Below the pieces are notes generated by a model, which saw only the letters and a program-made list of their open reading frames with translations, did no database searches and had not been told where the DNA came from. A stretch of 64,000 nt of DNA from assembly GCF_002355535.1 (NCBI RefSeq), contig NZ_AP017457.1:62001-126000 (forward strand). The letters are read 5' to 3'. The first letter of the stretch is position 1. Each line of letters starts with the position of its first letter. Positions 1 to 7,878 of the stretch are shown here, in pieces. Both the position numbers and the translations under genes were made by a program. Source of the stretch: Aurantimicrobium minutum (GTDB taxonomy: Bacteria; Actinomycetota; Actinomycetes; Actinomycetales; Microbacteriaceae).

Positions 1-136
1 GCTTGTCCCAGAAACCAAGGCGATCTTTCTTCGCTGAGTCGTAAAGGTCAGCTTTTCCTACTGCCTGGGCAGCAAATTCTGCGCTGGGTGGAAAGCGACG
101 TTCCTCGTGCATCAGGTTGTCAATGTTGTTGCTCAT
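1..136 (-). CDS. acs: Acetyl-CoA synthetase, N-terminal fragment (runs off the window)
   Basis: Only the first 45 codons are inside the window, read leftward from ATG at 136. The peptide contains FPPSAEFAAQAVG followed by LYDSAKKDRLGFWDK, matching the start of the AMP-forming acetyl-CoA synthetase family, where an FPP..F...A segment precedes a Y.....D...FW signature. The enzyme activates acetate to acetyl-CoA through acetyl-AMP in the cytoplasm. GAGGTG lies about 7 bases before the ATG. It diverges from the Tad pilus operon; acs beside tad genes is also the order I recall from other Actinobacteria. The adenylation motifs are outside the window, so the call rests on the N-terminus alone. Confidence 0.75.
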   Translation of the reverse strand, partial: MSNNIDNLMHEERRFPPSAEFAAQAVGKADLYDSAKKDRLGFWDK

Positions 137-495
137 TTGAGCACCTCACTTCATTGGGTGGTGACAAAGTTCTATCAAAGTCTGATACGAGATTACCCCC
201 AAAATCACACTTTGTATACAAAGTTACTTTTTGTACTCGGGGTACAGATAATTTTCAGAAATATGCCTTACACTCGTAATGTTCAGAGCTTCGTATCTGA
301 CTGGTGGCGCCGCCGATTCCCCCAATCTGGCGTCACGAAGGCGACACCGTTCCCCCCAACTGGTGTCGCCTTCCTCTGTGTGTGAGGTCTTTCGGGTACA
401 CATGACCTGTCCTCCACAGGGGCAAAAGGGGTACAAATACCCCCAATTTGGTCCAAAAATTCTCATCTGATGAATTTTTTCTCTAATTTGAGGCC
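137..495. promoter_or_regulatory. Divergent acs/tad intergenic region with several dyads and a repeated C-rich motif
   Basis: This is the only stretch above 300 bases without a gene. It holds a perfect 16-base palindrome ACTTTGTATACAAAGT (209-224), TGTAC-5-GTACA (232-246), a 12-bp perfect stem GAAGGCGACACC/GGTGTCGCCTTC (337-373, 13-base loop) and GGGGTA-CAAA-TACCCC (428-443). A motif like CCCCCAA..TGG recurs at about 316-334, 350-367 and 438-452, with a weaker CCCCCAAAA at 196-204. Both flanking genes read outward, so promoters and operators are expected. No coding sequence is convincing; the small open frames here are interrupted and carry no recognisable domain. Confidence 0.6.
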
Positions 496-1419
496 ATGTT
501 CGCCCTGCTGGATACCCAGATTCGGAATCCCCTCGTCACTGACATTCTCATCTCGAGCAATGCCGGAATGTGGGTCGATCAAGGCTCGGGCCTCATTCCA
601 GTACCTCGCTGGGAGGCAACAGAGAAAGAGGTCCGAGCGCTAGCTGTTGAACTGATAGACCGCGGTGGGCGTCATTTAGATATCGCCCACCCCTGTGTTG
701 ATGTCCGACTCGAGGGCGGTATTCGTGTGCATGCTGCACTAGCCCCGGTAGCAGCCCACGGGACAGCAATCTCCATCCGCATACCCCGTCACCACGACCT
801 GACGTGGGAGAAACTTCAGGAGCAGGGCTATCTCAGCCCTCAGCAGCATGAGTACCTCCATGCAGCAGTGGCCTCTCAGCAGACAATTCTGGTGACGGGT
901 GCAGCAGGAGCAGGGAAGACCTCATTATTGGCCCTTCTTTTATCTGATGCTGATCCACATCAACGAATTCTCGTGTTGGAAGATGTGGCTGAATTGCAGA
1001 TACGGCACCCACACGTCATTACTTTGGAGGCGCGGCAAGCAAATAATGAAGGCGCGGGTGGACTTACTCTCGAACAGCTAGTGCCACAGGCCTTGCGAAT
1101 GCGGGCAGACCGGCTCGTCCTTGGTGAATGTCGCGGGAGTGAACTCGGTGCCGTGCTCAGCGCCTTGAACACAGGCCACACCGGCGGCGGGATGACGTTA
1201 CACGCCAACACATTGAGTGACGTACCTGCACGATTGCGAGCACTCGGATTCCTGTCTGGTTTGAGTGAAGCTTTGCTCACCACATTGGTTCACGGGGCAG
1301 TTGACCTTGTTGTTCATGTGGAGCGAGGTGAACATGGTCGACGTATTGCACAAATGGGGAAATTTGCTCAGAATTTTCGTTCGCTCGAGATTCATCCGCT
1401 CCGCTTCGGTAGCTCATGA
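496..1419 (+). CDS. tadA: TadA/CpaF-type pilus assembly ATPase
   Basis: Secretion ATPase of the type II/IV family that would power assembly of a Tad (tight adherence) type IVb pilus at the inner face of the membrane. The 307-residue protein has Walker A GAAGAGKT (residues 135-142), a Walker-B-like LVLGECRG near 206-213 and a conserved GHTGGGMTLHA segment near 227. It is short for CpaF, lacking the long N-terminal domain, as is common in actinobacterial versions. Start ATG 496 follows a weak TTTGAGG. It leads an operon with the F-family, DUF4244 and TadE-like genes. No TadZ/CpaE gene precedes it. Confidence 0.9.
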   Translation: MFALLDTQIRNPLVTDILISSNAGMWVDQGSGLIPVPRWEATEKEVRALAVELIDRGGRHLDIAHPCVDVRLEGGIRVHAALAPVAAHGTAISIRIPRHHDLTWEKLQEQGYLSPQQHEYLHAAVASQQTILVTGAAGAGKTSLLALLLSDADPHQRILVLEDVAELQIRHPHVITLEARQANNEGAGGLTLEQLVPQALRMRADRLVLGECRGSELGAVLSALNTGHTGGGMTLHANTLSDVPARLRALGFLSGLSEALLTTLVHGAVDLVVHVERGEHGRRIAQMGKFAQNFRSLEIHPLRFGSS

Positions 1420-2242
1420 CGATTTAGGTGAGGTCTCTGCACTCTCACAACTGTTGGCCATGTTGCTCGCAGCGGGACTGAGCCCCCAACAAGCACTCAT
1501 GCATGCTCGAGTGGAACGTGATGCCTTCTTTGACAACAAACCGCCCACACCTCTGGCTCTCCTGGCACAGGTGTGGCGCCTGGGCCTTGAACTGGGGGCC
1601 TCGATGAAAGATCTACTTGTGTCACTGTCTCATGCGCTTGCTCACGCATCCCAAAATTCTCGCGAAGCACGAAGCCAACTAGCAGGGCCTCAAGCTGCGA
1701 CCAGGCTCGTCATGATATTGCCGGGCATTGCGATTCTGGGCGCGATGGCGGCCGGCTATAACCCGCTCGCATTTTTATTGCTTCAACCTGTGGGCTGGTT
1801 TTTGCTTGTTGTGGCTGCCGGCTTGATGTGGCTGGCTCATACCTGGTCCGCTTCGCTGGTTGCTGCAGCTGAACCCACCACGTGGGCTATTGGAATGCCG
1901 ACTGAAGTGATGGCGATGTCTTTACGCTCTGGGGCCTCGTTGAGACACGCACGACATTGTGCTCAGGAGATAGCCGATAACTATCTCACTGACCACTCCG
2001 AGCTTGAACAGTGTGATGTGTTTATGGAGCTCTCCACGCGAACAGGGGTTGCATTGAGTGACTTGCTCCATGCTCATGCAGAACTGTTGCGCGATCGTGC
2101 GCGCAACAGTTCACGCGAATCTATAGAGCGTTTAGGTGTCAAACTCATGATCCCCCTCGGGGTGTGCGTTCTGCCCGCATTTATTGCTGTGGGAGTGCTT
2201 CCGTTGGTGGCAAGTGTGATCTCCTCCACAACGTTGAAATAG
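1334..2242 (+). CDS. TadB/TadC-like type II secretion F-family membrane protein
   Basis: Inner-membrane platform protein of the Tad pilus, expected to contact the ATPase. About 302 residues from ATG 1334, which I chose because GAGGTG sits a few bases upstream; the gene then overlaps tadA by 86 bases. An F-domain helical region (roughly residues 35-120) precedes membrane segments near 125-145 and 148-170, followed by a second cytoplasmic region and a C-terminal hydrophobic segment (about 275-298). Canonical Tad systems have separate TadB and TadC proteins. Only one F-domain protein is present, so the two roles may be merged. Which of the two it resembles more cannot be decided by eye. Confidence 0.8.
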   Translation: MVDVLHKWGNLLRIFVRSRFIRSASVAHDDLGEVSALSQLLAMLLAAGLSPQQALMHARVERDAFFDNKPPTPLALLAQVWRLGLELGASMKDLLVSLSHALAHASQNSREARSQLAGPQAATRLVMILPGIAILGAMAAGYNPLAFLLLQPVGWFLLVVAAGLMWLAHTWSASLVAAAEPTTWAIGMPTEVMAMSLRSGASLRHARHCAQEIADNYLTDHSELEQCDVFMELSTRTGVALSDLLHAHAELLRDRARNSSRESIERLGVKLMIPLGVCVLPAFIAVGVLPLVASVISSTTLK

Positions 2243-2323
2243 GGAGATTTTCCACCTCTTATATAGAGGTGTATTTCTTCAGCAACCCAGTGGGCTCTAC
2301 TTGCTGTCGAAAGGAGAAATCTC

Positions 2324-2512
2324 ATGAAGAAACAACTCAAGAAAATCTGGGCCAACCTCACGCTGGAAGAAGGTGCAGCAACAGCCGAATACGCCATCGC
2401 CACCATGGCTGCAGTGGGGTTTGCAGGTTTACTCGTGGCCATCCTTCGCGGGGATGAAGTCAAGGCCATATTGACTGACATGGTTCGACGTGCACTCACG
2501 TTCGGATGGTAG
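2324..2512 (+). CDS. DUF4244 small protein, probable Flp-type pilin
   Basis: This 62-residue protein has a short basic head, then G17-AATAEYAIA followed by a hydrophobic stretch (about residues 22-41). Glycine followed by glutamate at +5 and tyrosine at +6 is the processing motif of type IVb Flp prepilins, so it is probably the major pilin subunit or close to it. DUF4244 proteins occupy this position in actinobacterial tad clusters. The start ATG is preceded by AAAGGAGAAATCTC, the best ribosome binding site in the operon and consistent with high expression. The 81-base gap before it is the largest in the operon. No prepilin peptidase gene is in view. Confidence 0.85.
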   Translation: MKKQLKKIWANLTLEEGAATAEYAIATMAAVGFAGLLVAILRGDEVKAILTDMVRRALTFGW

Positions 2513-2828
2513 TGTCACCGCGGAGTTGGCCATGGTGCTCCCGGTCATCATTTTGATACTGGGAATCTGCTTGCAGGCAGTCTCAGCTCTGGGCACTCAG
2601 CTCAGTAATGCTTCGTTAGCCCGGCAAGCAGCTCAAGAACTCGCTCGCGGTGTTGACAGTGCTCTCGTGACGAGAGCACTGCATGCCGCAAATAGCAAAG
2701 TACTTTTTCGCCAGAGCGTTGAAAGCGATGTGATTTGTGTCACGCTGCAACAAAACGTTGGGCCAGGTCCACTGGAATGGATAGTTCCAGAGATACGTGT
2801 TCGAGAGTGTATTCTTGATGCGCACTGA
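2490..2828 (+). CDS. TadE-like minor pseudopilin
   Basis: 112-residue TadE-family protein. GTG 2490 gives MHSRSDG followed by SVTAELAMVLPVIILILG, so a glycine at residue 7 is followed by glutamate at +5 and one hydrophobic helix: the TadE/pseudopilin type III signal pattern. The rest is predicted outside the membrane. The gene starts inside the DUF4244 gene (23-base overlap), implying translational coupling, which explains the weak ribosome binding site. In the family these proteins are minor pilus components or assembly primers. Confidence 0.8.
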   Translation: MHSRSDGSVTAELAMVLPVIILILGICLQAVSALGTQLSNASLARQAAQELARGVDSALVTRALHAANSKVLFRQSVESDVICVTLQQNVGPGPLEWIVPEIRVRECILDAH

Positions 2829-3159
2829 TCATGGCTCGAGCACTTCGGCCACCCTCATTTTGGTCAGCGGAGTGATTTCGGTGACAAGTTTTTTATTTTT
2901 ATGCGGAAGTGCCCTCGCTACATTCGAAAGAGCACAGGCCGTTACCGACCGGGCAGCATTGGAAGCAGCAGATGCTGCCTCCGGGCGCATCCCCGGATAT
3001 CCCTGTGATCGCGCGGAAAGACTGGCCGAGAAGCATCAACTCAATTTTGAAACCTGCAGCGTCGATAAGCTCATTGCGCGAGTGACCATGAAGGTCACTG
3101 TGTTGGGGTTTTTGATCGACACTCGGGCAAAAGCAGGACCTAAAAATATGCTTCGATGA
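2818..3159 (+). CDS. Rv3654c-type TadE-like protein
   Basis: 113 residues from ATG 2818, overlapping the previous gene by 11 bases; an upstream GTG at 2797 would add seven residues. The N-terminus MRTDHG-SSTSATLILVSG is followed by a hydrophobic helix, then a segment AVTDRAALEAADAASG typical of TadE/TadG-like secreted proteins. Unlike its neighbour it lacks glutamate at +5 after the glycine, so it may not be processed like a pilin. Proteins of this type close the tad cluster in other Actinobacteria. It is probably a cell-surface or pilus-associated component. Confidence 0.75.
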   Translation: MRTDHGSSTSATLILVSGVISVTSFLFLCGSALATFERAQAVTDRAALEAADAASGRIPGYPCDRAERLAEKHQLNFETCSVDKLIARVTMKVTVLGFLIDTRAKAGPKNMLR

Positions 3160-3221
3160 TTGACGAACCCGATTTGCCGTGTATCTTGACCTTTTGGAAC
3201 GCCATAATTTCGGAGGAATGT

Positions 3222-6044
3222 TTGTCCAGCACCAAAAAGCTCGTCATCGTAGAGTCACCAGCTAAAGCCAAGACCATTGGTAAGTACCTGGGCGACGACT
3301 ACGAAGTGCTCGCATCCGTCGGCCACATCCGTGACCTGCCCAAGCCCAGCGAGCTACCTGCGGACATGAAAAAGGGCCCCTTCGGCAAGTTTGCTGTCAA
3401 CGTGGAAGATGGCTTCCAGCCTTATTACGTCGTGAGTGAAAACAGTAAGAAGACTGTTGCCGAGCTCAAGAAAGCACTCAAGAGCGCTGATGAGTTATAT
3501 CTGGCAACAGATGAAGACCGTGAGGGTGAAGCCATCTCGTGGCACCTACTTGAAGTACTTAAGCCAAAGGTTCCTGTGCACCGCATGGTGTTCCACGAAA
3601 TCACCAAGGAAGCCATTCAGGCTGCACAAGAAAACACTCGTGAGCTCGACACAGCACTCGTAGATGCCCAAGAAACCCGTCGAATCCTGGACCGTCTCTA
3701 CGGCTGGGAAATGTCCGATGTGATGCGCCGCCGCGTGGGGCCCGGAACTTCTGCTGGTCGTGTACAAACAGTTGCACTGCGTTTGGTCGTAGACCGTGAA
3801 CGTGAACGCATGGCGTTCACCTCAGCCAATTACTGGGACCTTCTGGCAACACTGGGAACCTCGACCGAGGCCAGCACGCAGTTTGAAGCCAAACTTGTGC
3901 GTATCGGTGGCAACACCATTGCCTCGGGTAAAGACTTCAACGACAACGGTGAACTCACCACCAAAGCCTCGCTGCTGAGTGAAGAAGCTGCTGTTGCACT
4001 TGCTGCTGCGTTGCGAGAGTCCACCACGGAAATCGTTGTCGCAGGCTTGGAAACTAAGCCATACACCCGTCGGCCCTCAGCACCGTTCACTACTTCGACG
4101 CTGCAGCAGGAAGCCTCGCGCAAACTGAAGTTCTCATCAAAGCAGACGATGAGCATTGCTCAGGGACTATATGAGAACGGGTACATCACGTACATGCGTA
4201 CCGACTCTCCTTCACTCTCTGGGCAGGCTATTGCAGCTGCTCGCACCCAGGCAACCACCCTCTATGGCGCTGATCAGGTAGCAGATGCTCCTCGTCAGTA
4301 CTCAGGCAAGAGCAAGAACGCTCAAGAAGCTCACGAAGCTATTCGTCCTGCTGGTGAAACCTTCAAAACCCCGGCAGAACTTGAAAACGTGTTGCGCGGT
4401 AACGAGTGGAAACTCTACGACCTGATCTGGAAGCGCACCGTGGCATCCCAAATGGCCGATGCCAAGGGGCAGACTGCAACCGTAACCGTGAAAGCAACAC
4501 CCGCCTCCGGCGAGAGTGTTGAATTCACTGCCAGCGGAACCGTCATCACCTTCCGTGGATTCCTCAATGCGTATGAGGAAAGCACAGACGAAGAACGCAA
4601 TGCTCAAGATGCTCAAGCAGAAGCCAAGCTTCCTGTCATGACCGAAGGGCAGAAGCTCATCCTCGCGGAGGTTGAAGCCAAAGGCCACGACACCACTCCG
4701 CCACCTCGCTACACCGAAGCAACCCTGGTCAAGAAGCTCGAAGAGCTGGGCATTGGCCGCCCTTCTACTTATGCTTCGATTTTGGGCCTGATCGTTGACC
4801 GTGGTTATGTCACTCCTAAGGGCTCCGCATTCGTTCCCGCCTGGGTTGCCTTCTCCATCGTTCGACTGATGCAAGAGCACTACACCGATCTAGTGGACTA
4901 TGCATTCACAGCAGAAATGGAAGAGGACCTCGACAAGATCGCCGGCGGCGAAGGCACCGGATCACAGTGGTTGAAGAAGTTCTACTTTGGTGAGCCTGGC
5001 CACCACGGTCTTCGTGAAATTCTCGACAACATCGGAGATATTGATCCTCGCGAACTCAACACCTTCCCTGTGGGGGACACCGGTGCCGCAATTCGAGTGG
5101 GTAAATATGGTCCCTACATCGAAGTAACGAACCCTGATGCGGCAGAGGATGAAAAGCCTCGCATCGTCAACATTCCTCTGGACTTGGCACCCGATGAACT
5201 CACTCCTGAAAAGGTGCAAGAGCTCATTGATGCCCCCATCGTTACTGACCGAGTACTGGGAATCAACCCCGAAAATGGTAAAACTATTGTTTCCAAGGAC
5301 GGTCGATTCGGCCCCTATGTCACCGAGCTTGAACCTGAACCAGAGGTCGCCCTCGATGAGGCAGAAATTGATCCTGCCACCGGTGAGGTTGTTGAGGTTA
5401 AGAAAAAGAAGCGCGTTGCTAAGGCCGAGGTAATCAAGCCTCGCACAGCGTCCCTGTTCAAGAGCATGGACCCTGCAACGGTTGATCTCGAGACTGCGCT
5501 GAAGTTGCTGAACCTTCCTCGCGAGGTTGGAGTTGATCCTGAATCTGGTGAGGTCATCACCTCACAAAATGGTCGTTACGGTGCGTACCTCAAGAAGGGT
5601 ACCGATACCCGTTCTCTCGAAAACGAAGACCAAATCTTTGCCATCGATTTAGCTGGAGCACTCGAACTGTTTGCTCAGCCAAAGTACGGTGCCCGCAAGG
5701 CAGCTAGTGCCATAAAAGAATTTGATGCAGACCCTGAAAGTGGCAAACCCATCAAAATCAAAGACGGGCGTTTCGGCCCCTATGTCACTGATGGCACCAC
5801 CAACGCCACCATTCCTCGTGGTGAGGTTCCCGAAGAAATTGACTTCGACCGAGCAGTCGAACTTCTAGCTATCAAGCGCGCCAAGGGGCCCGTTGTGCGC
5901 AAGAAGGCTGCTGCAAAGAAGCCTGCCGCCAAGAAAAAAGCCACAAAGAAGGTCGGCGACACCATCGTGGTGAAGAAGGCTGGAGCCAAGAAGGCCGCGA
6001 CTACTTTGGGCAAATCAGGAATTTCCTCTAAGGCCAGCGAGTAG
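3222..6044 (+). CDS. topA: DNA topoisomerase I
   Basis: Type IA topoisomerase that relaxes negatively supercoiled DNA. Start TTG 3222 is chosen because GGAGG lies five bases upstream and the product begins just before the conserved VIVESPAKAKTIG; 940 residues. The Toprim acidic motif DEDRE is at 97-101 and the catalytic tyrosine at about 314 in ITYMRTDS. The C-terminal half carries several repeats ending in GRFGPYV or GRYGAYL (near residues 700, 790 and 860), then a lysine/alanine-rich tail (about 895-930) of the kind actinobacterial TopA uses for processivity. There is no zinc-finger cysteine set. tmk follows four bases after the stop. Confidence 0.97.
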   Translation: MSSTKKLVIVESPAKAKTIGKYLGDDYEVLASVGHIRDLPKPSELPADMKKGPFGKFAVNVEDGFQPYYVVSENSKKTVAELKKALKSADELYLATDEDREGEAISWHLLEVLKPKVPVHRMVFHEITKEAIQAAQENTRELDTALVDAQETRRILDRLYGWEMSDVMRRRVGPGTSAGRVQTVALRLVVDRERERMAFTSANYWDLLATLGTSTEASTQFEAKLVRIGGNTIASGKDFNDNGELTTKASLLSEEAAVALAAALRESTTEIVVAGLETKPYTRRPSAPFTTSTLQQEASRKLKFSSKQTMSIAQGLYENGYITYMRTDSPSLSGQAIAAARTQATTLYGADQVADAPRQYSGKSKNAQEAHEAIRPAGETFKTPAELENVLRGNEWKLYDLIWKRTVASQMADAKGQTATVTVKATPASGESVEFTASGTVITFRGFLNAYEESTDEERNAQDAQAEAKLPVMTEGQKLILAEVEAKGHDTTPPPRYTEATLVKKLEELGIGRPSTYASILGLIVDRGYVTPKGSAFVPAWVAFSIVRLMQEHYTDLVDYAFTAEMEEDLDKIAGGEGTGSQWLKKFYFGEPGHHGLREILDNIGDIDPRELNTFPVGDTGAAIRVGKYGPYIEVTNPDAAEDEKPRIVNIPLDLAPDELTPEKVQELIDAPIVTDRVLGINPENGKTIVSKDGRFGPYVTELEPEPEVALDEAEIDPATGEVVEVKKKKRVAKAEVIKPRTASLFKSMDPATVDLETALKLLNLPREVGVDPESGEVITSQNGRYGAYLKKGTDTRSLENEDQIFAIDLAGALELFAQPKYGARKAASAIKEFDADPESGKPIKIKDGRFGPYVTDGTTNATIPRGEVPEEIDFDRAVELLAIKRAKGPVVRKKAAAKKPAAKKKATKKVGDTIVVKKAGAKKAATTLGKSGISSKASE

Positions 6045-6048
6045 CTTC

Positions 6049-6669
6049 ATGGCCGGGTTGTTCATCACCTTCGAAGGTGGAGACGGTTCGGGCAAGTCCA
6101 CTCAGGCTGGCCTGTTAGCGCAGTGGTTGACCGAGCAAGGTCGCACTGTTGTTCGCACCCGTGAGCCAGGCGGCTCCGAGGTTGGTGTGGAGATTCGCAA
6201 CCTCGTGTTGCACCACCGTGGACACATAGATCCTCGGGCTGAAGCCTTGCTCTATGCGGCAGATCGTGCCCAACACATTGCAACAGTGGTGCGGCCAGCG
6301 CTTGAGCGCGGTGACGTTGTGATCCAGGATCGCTATTTTGACTCCTCTGTTGCTTATCAGGGCGCCGGACGAGTCTTGGATGCCAAAGAGATTCGGGACC
6401 TCTCCTTGTGGGCAACAGAAAGTTTGCTTCCTGACGTGACTGTGCTTTTGGATCTGGACGAGAATGTTGCACGAACCCGCCTCGATGCTGCAGATAAGCC
6501 TTTTGATCGTTTGGAAAATGAGAAAGCAGAGTTTCACTCCCGAGTTCGAACGGGCTTCCTTGCTTTAGCCAAAGCTGAACCGAAGCGATTCCTCGTCCTC
6601 GATGCAACGCAGCCTATTGATGAGTTAGCGCAAGCTATTCGTTCTCGCGTCAGCCACGAGCTCAGCTAG
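6049..6669 (+). CDS. tmk: Thymidylate kinase
   Basis: Phosphorylates dTMP to dTDP with ATP in the dTTP pathway. At 206 residues it has normal length. P-loop GGDGSGKST is at residues 10-18, a TREPGGSEVG substrate loop near 37-46, and the DRY motif (QDRYFDSSVAYQG) near 94-96. The start is five bases after the topA stop, so the two are probably co-transcribed, with holB next: a replication-linked group. A LID-like arginine-rich segment is not obvious by eye. Confidence 0.96.
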   Translation: MAGLFITFEGGDGSGKSTQAGLLAQWLTEQGRTVVRTREPGGSEVGVEIRNLVLHHRGHIDPRAEALLYAADRAQHIATVVRPALERGDVVIQDRYFDSSVAYQGAGRVLDAKEIRDLSLWATESLLPDVTVLLDLDENVARTRLDAADKPFDRLENEKAEFHSRVRTGFLALAKAEPKRFLVLDATQPIDELAQAIRSRVSHELS

Positions 6670-6708
6670 CGCACAGGTGCTGACAGCTACTGCCGGTAGC
6701 CTTGAACT

Positions 6709-7878
6709 ATGACGGTGTGGGATGACCTCGTTGGCCAGCAAGAGGCCATTGATGTTTTCCGTGCTGCATCACTTGCTGAACTTGCCAGTTCTACGTCACA
6801 TGATTCTGCGATGACACACTCGTGGCTCGTGACGGGTCCGCCGGGTTCTGGGCGCTCCAATCTTGCCTATGCATTTGCTGCGTCTTTGCTGTGCCGTGAG
6901 GGCGGATGCGGAAATTGTTCTGATTGCACTCAAGTCGCTGCCCGCACCCACCCTGATCTTTCGTCTCTCACCACCGAACGTGTGATCATCTCCATTGATG
7001 AGGTTCGAGCACTGGTGCAAAGCTCACAGTATTCCCCCGCGGTCTCCAGGTATCGCGTCATCGTGATCGAGGATGCTGATCGAATGGCTGAGCGCACGTC
7101 AAATGTCCTGCTCAAGGCTTTGGAAGAGCCTCCTGAGCGCACAGTGTGGATTTTGTGCGCACCCAGTGAAGCTGACCTGATTCCCACCATTCGTTCTCGG
7201 GTTCGCTCCGTTCGTTTGCGTGTGCCCAGCGTCGAAGACGTGGCTGCACTTATTGCTTCACGTGATGGTGTTGATGCACACACTGCAGAGCGAGCTGCAC
7301 GGCATGCACAATCTCACATTGGGATGGCTCACCGCCTTGCCACCAATCCTGAAGCTGCTGCCCGACGCGAAGAAACAGTCCGTCTGGCGTTGAATGTGAT
7401 GACCGTTCGTGAAGCAGTGTTAGCTGCAGCGCGCATGATTGAGATCGCGACAGATGACGCTAAAGCAATCACCGAAGAACGTGATGCTCAGGAACTCGAA
7501 CACTTGCGTAAATCTATGGGTATTGCCGAAGGCGATGCTGTTCCCGCGAATCTGCGCAGTCAAGTCAAAGGTTTAGAAGAGCAGCAAAAGCGCCGCGCTA
7601 CACGAAGCTTGCGTGATGGATTGGATCGGATCCTGGTTGACCTGCTCTCGGTCTACCGGGATGTGTTGCGGATTCAACTAGGTGTCAACGAAGATCTCAT
7701 CAATGTTGAGTTTGAAACTGAACTCCGCGCAGCGGCCGCAGCACGGCCCTCCGAGGACACCCTGGCAACTATGGAAGCAATTGCCCAAGCACGAGAACGC
7801 ATTGACTCAAACGTTGCACCCGCGCTTGCTATGGAGGCGTTACTGATTCGTGCTTCACGATCTGAAGTATCGGCATGA
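6709..7878 (+). CDS. holB: DNA polymerase III delta' subunit
   Basis: Clamp-loader subunit of the replicative polymerase. 389 residues. The nucleotide-binding loop is GPPGSGRSN (residues 43-51) with arginine in place of the catalytic lysine, consistent with delta' being a non-hydrolysing subunit. Four cysteines (62, 67, 70, 73) in CREGGCGNCSDC form the expected zinc module. The segment LLKALEEPPERTVWIL and an IRSR motif match the AAA+ clamp-loader core. It overlaps the next gene by ATGA. Confidence 0.94.
   Translation: MTVWDDLVGQQEAIDVFRAASLAELASSTSHDSAMTHSWLVTGPPGSGRSNLAYAFAASLLCREGGCGNCSDCTQVAARTHPDLSSLTTERVIISIDEVRALVQSSQYSPAVSRYRVIVIEDADRMAERTSNVLLKALEEPPERTVWILCAPSEADLIPTIRSRVRSVRLRVPSVEDVAALIASRDGVDAHTAERAARHAQSHIGMAHRLATNPEAAARREETVRLALNVMTVREAVLAAARMIEIATDDAKAITEERDAQELEHLRKSMGIAEGDAVPANLRSQVKGLEEQQKRRATRSLRDGLDRILVDLLSVYRDVLRIQLGVNEDLINVEFETELRAAAAARPSEDTLATMEAIAQARERIDSNVAPALAMEALLIRASRSEVSA

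Noticed and set aside
210-443. Repeats upstream of tadA as a CRISPR array or origin
   Set aside because: Copies are few, unevenly spaced and of different length, there are no spacers of constant size, no cas genes, and no DnaA boxes in a cluster.
4302-4880. 192-codon minus-strand frame inside topA
   Set aside because: It is antisense to conserved topoisomerase sequence and its protein matches nothing; a by-product of codon bias.
6065-6607. 180-codon minus-strand frame inside tmk
   Set aside because: Antisense to the P-loop and DRY motifs of a confident thymidylate kinase; no homology visible.
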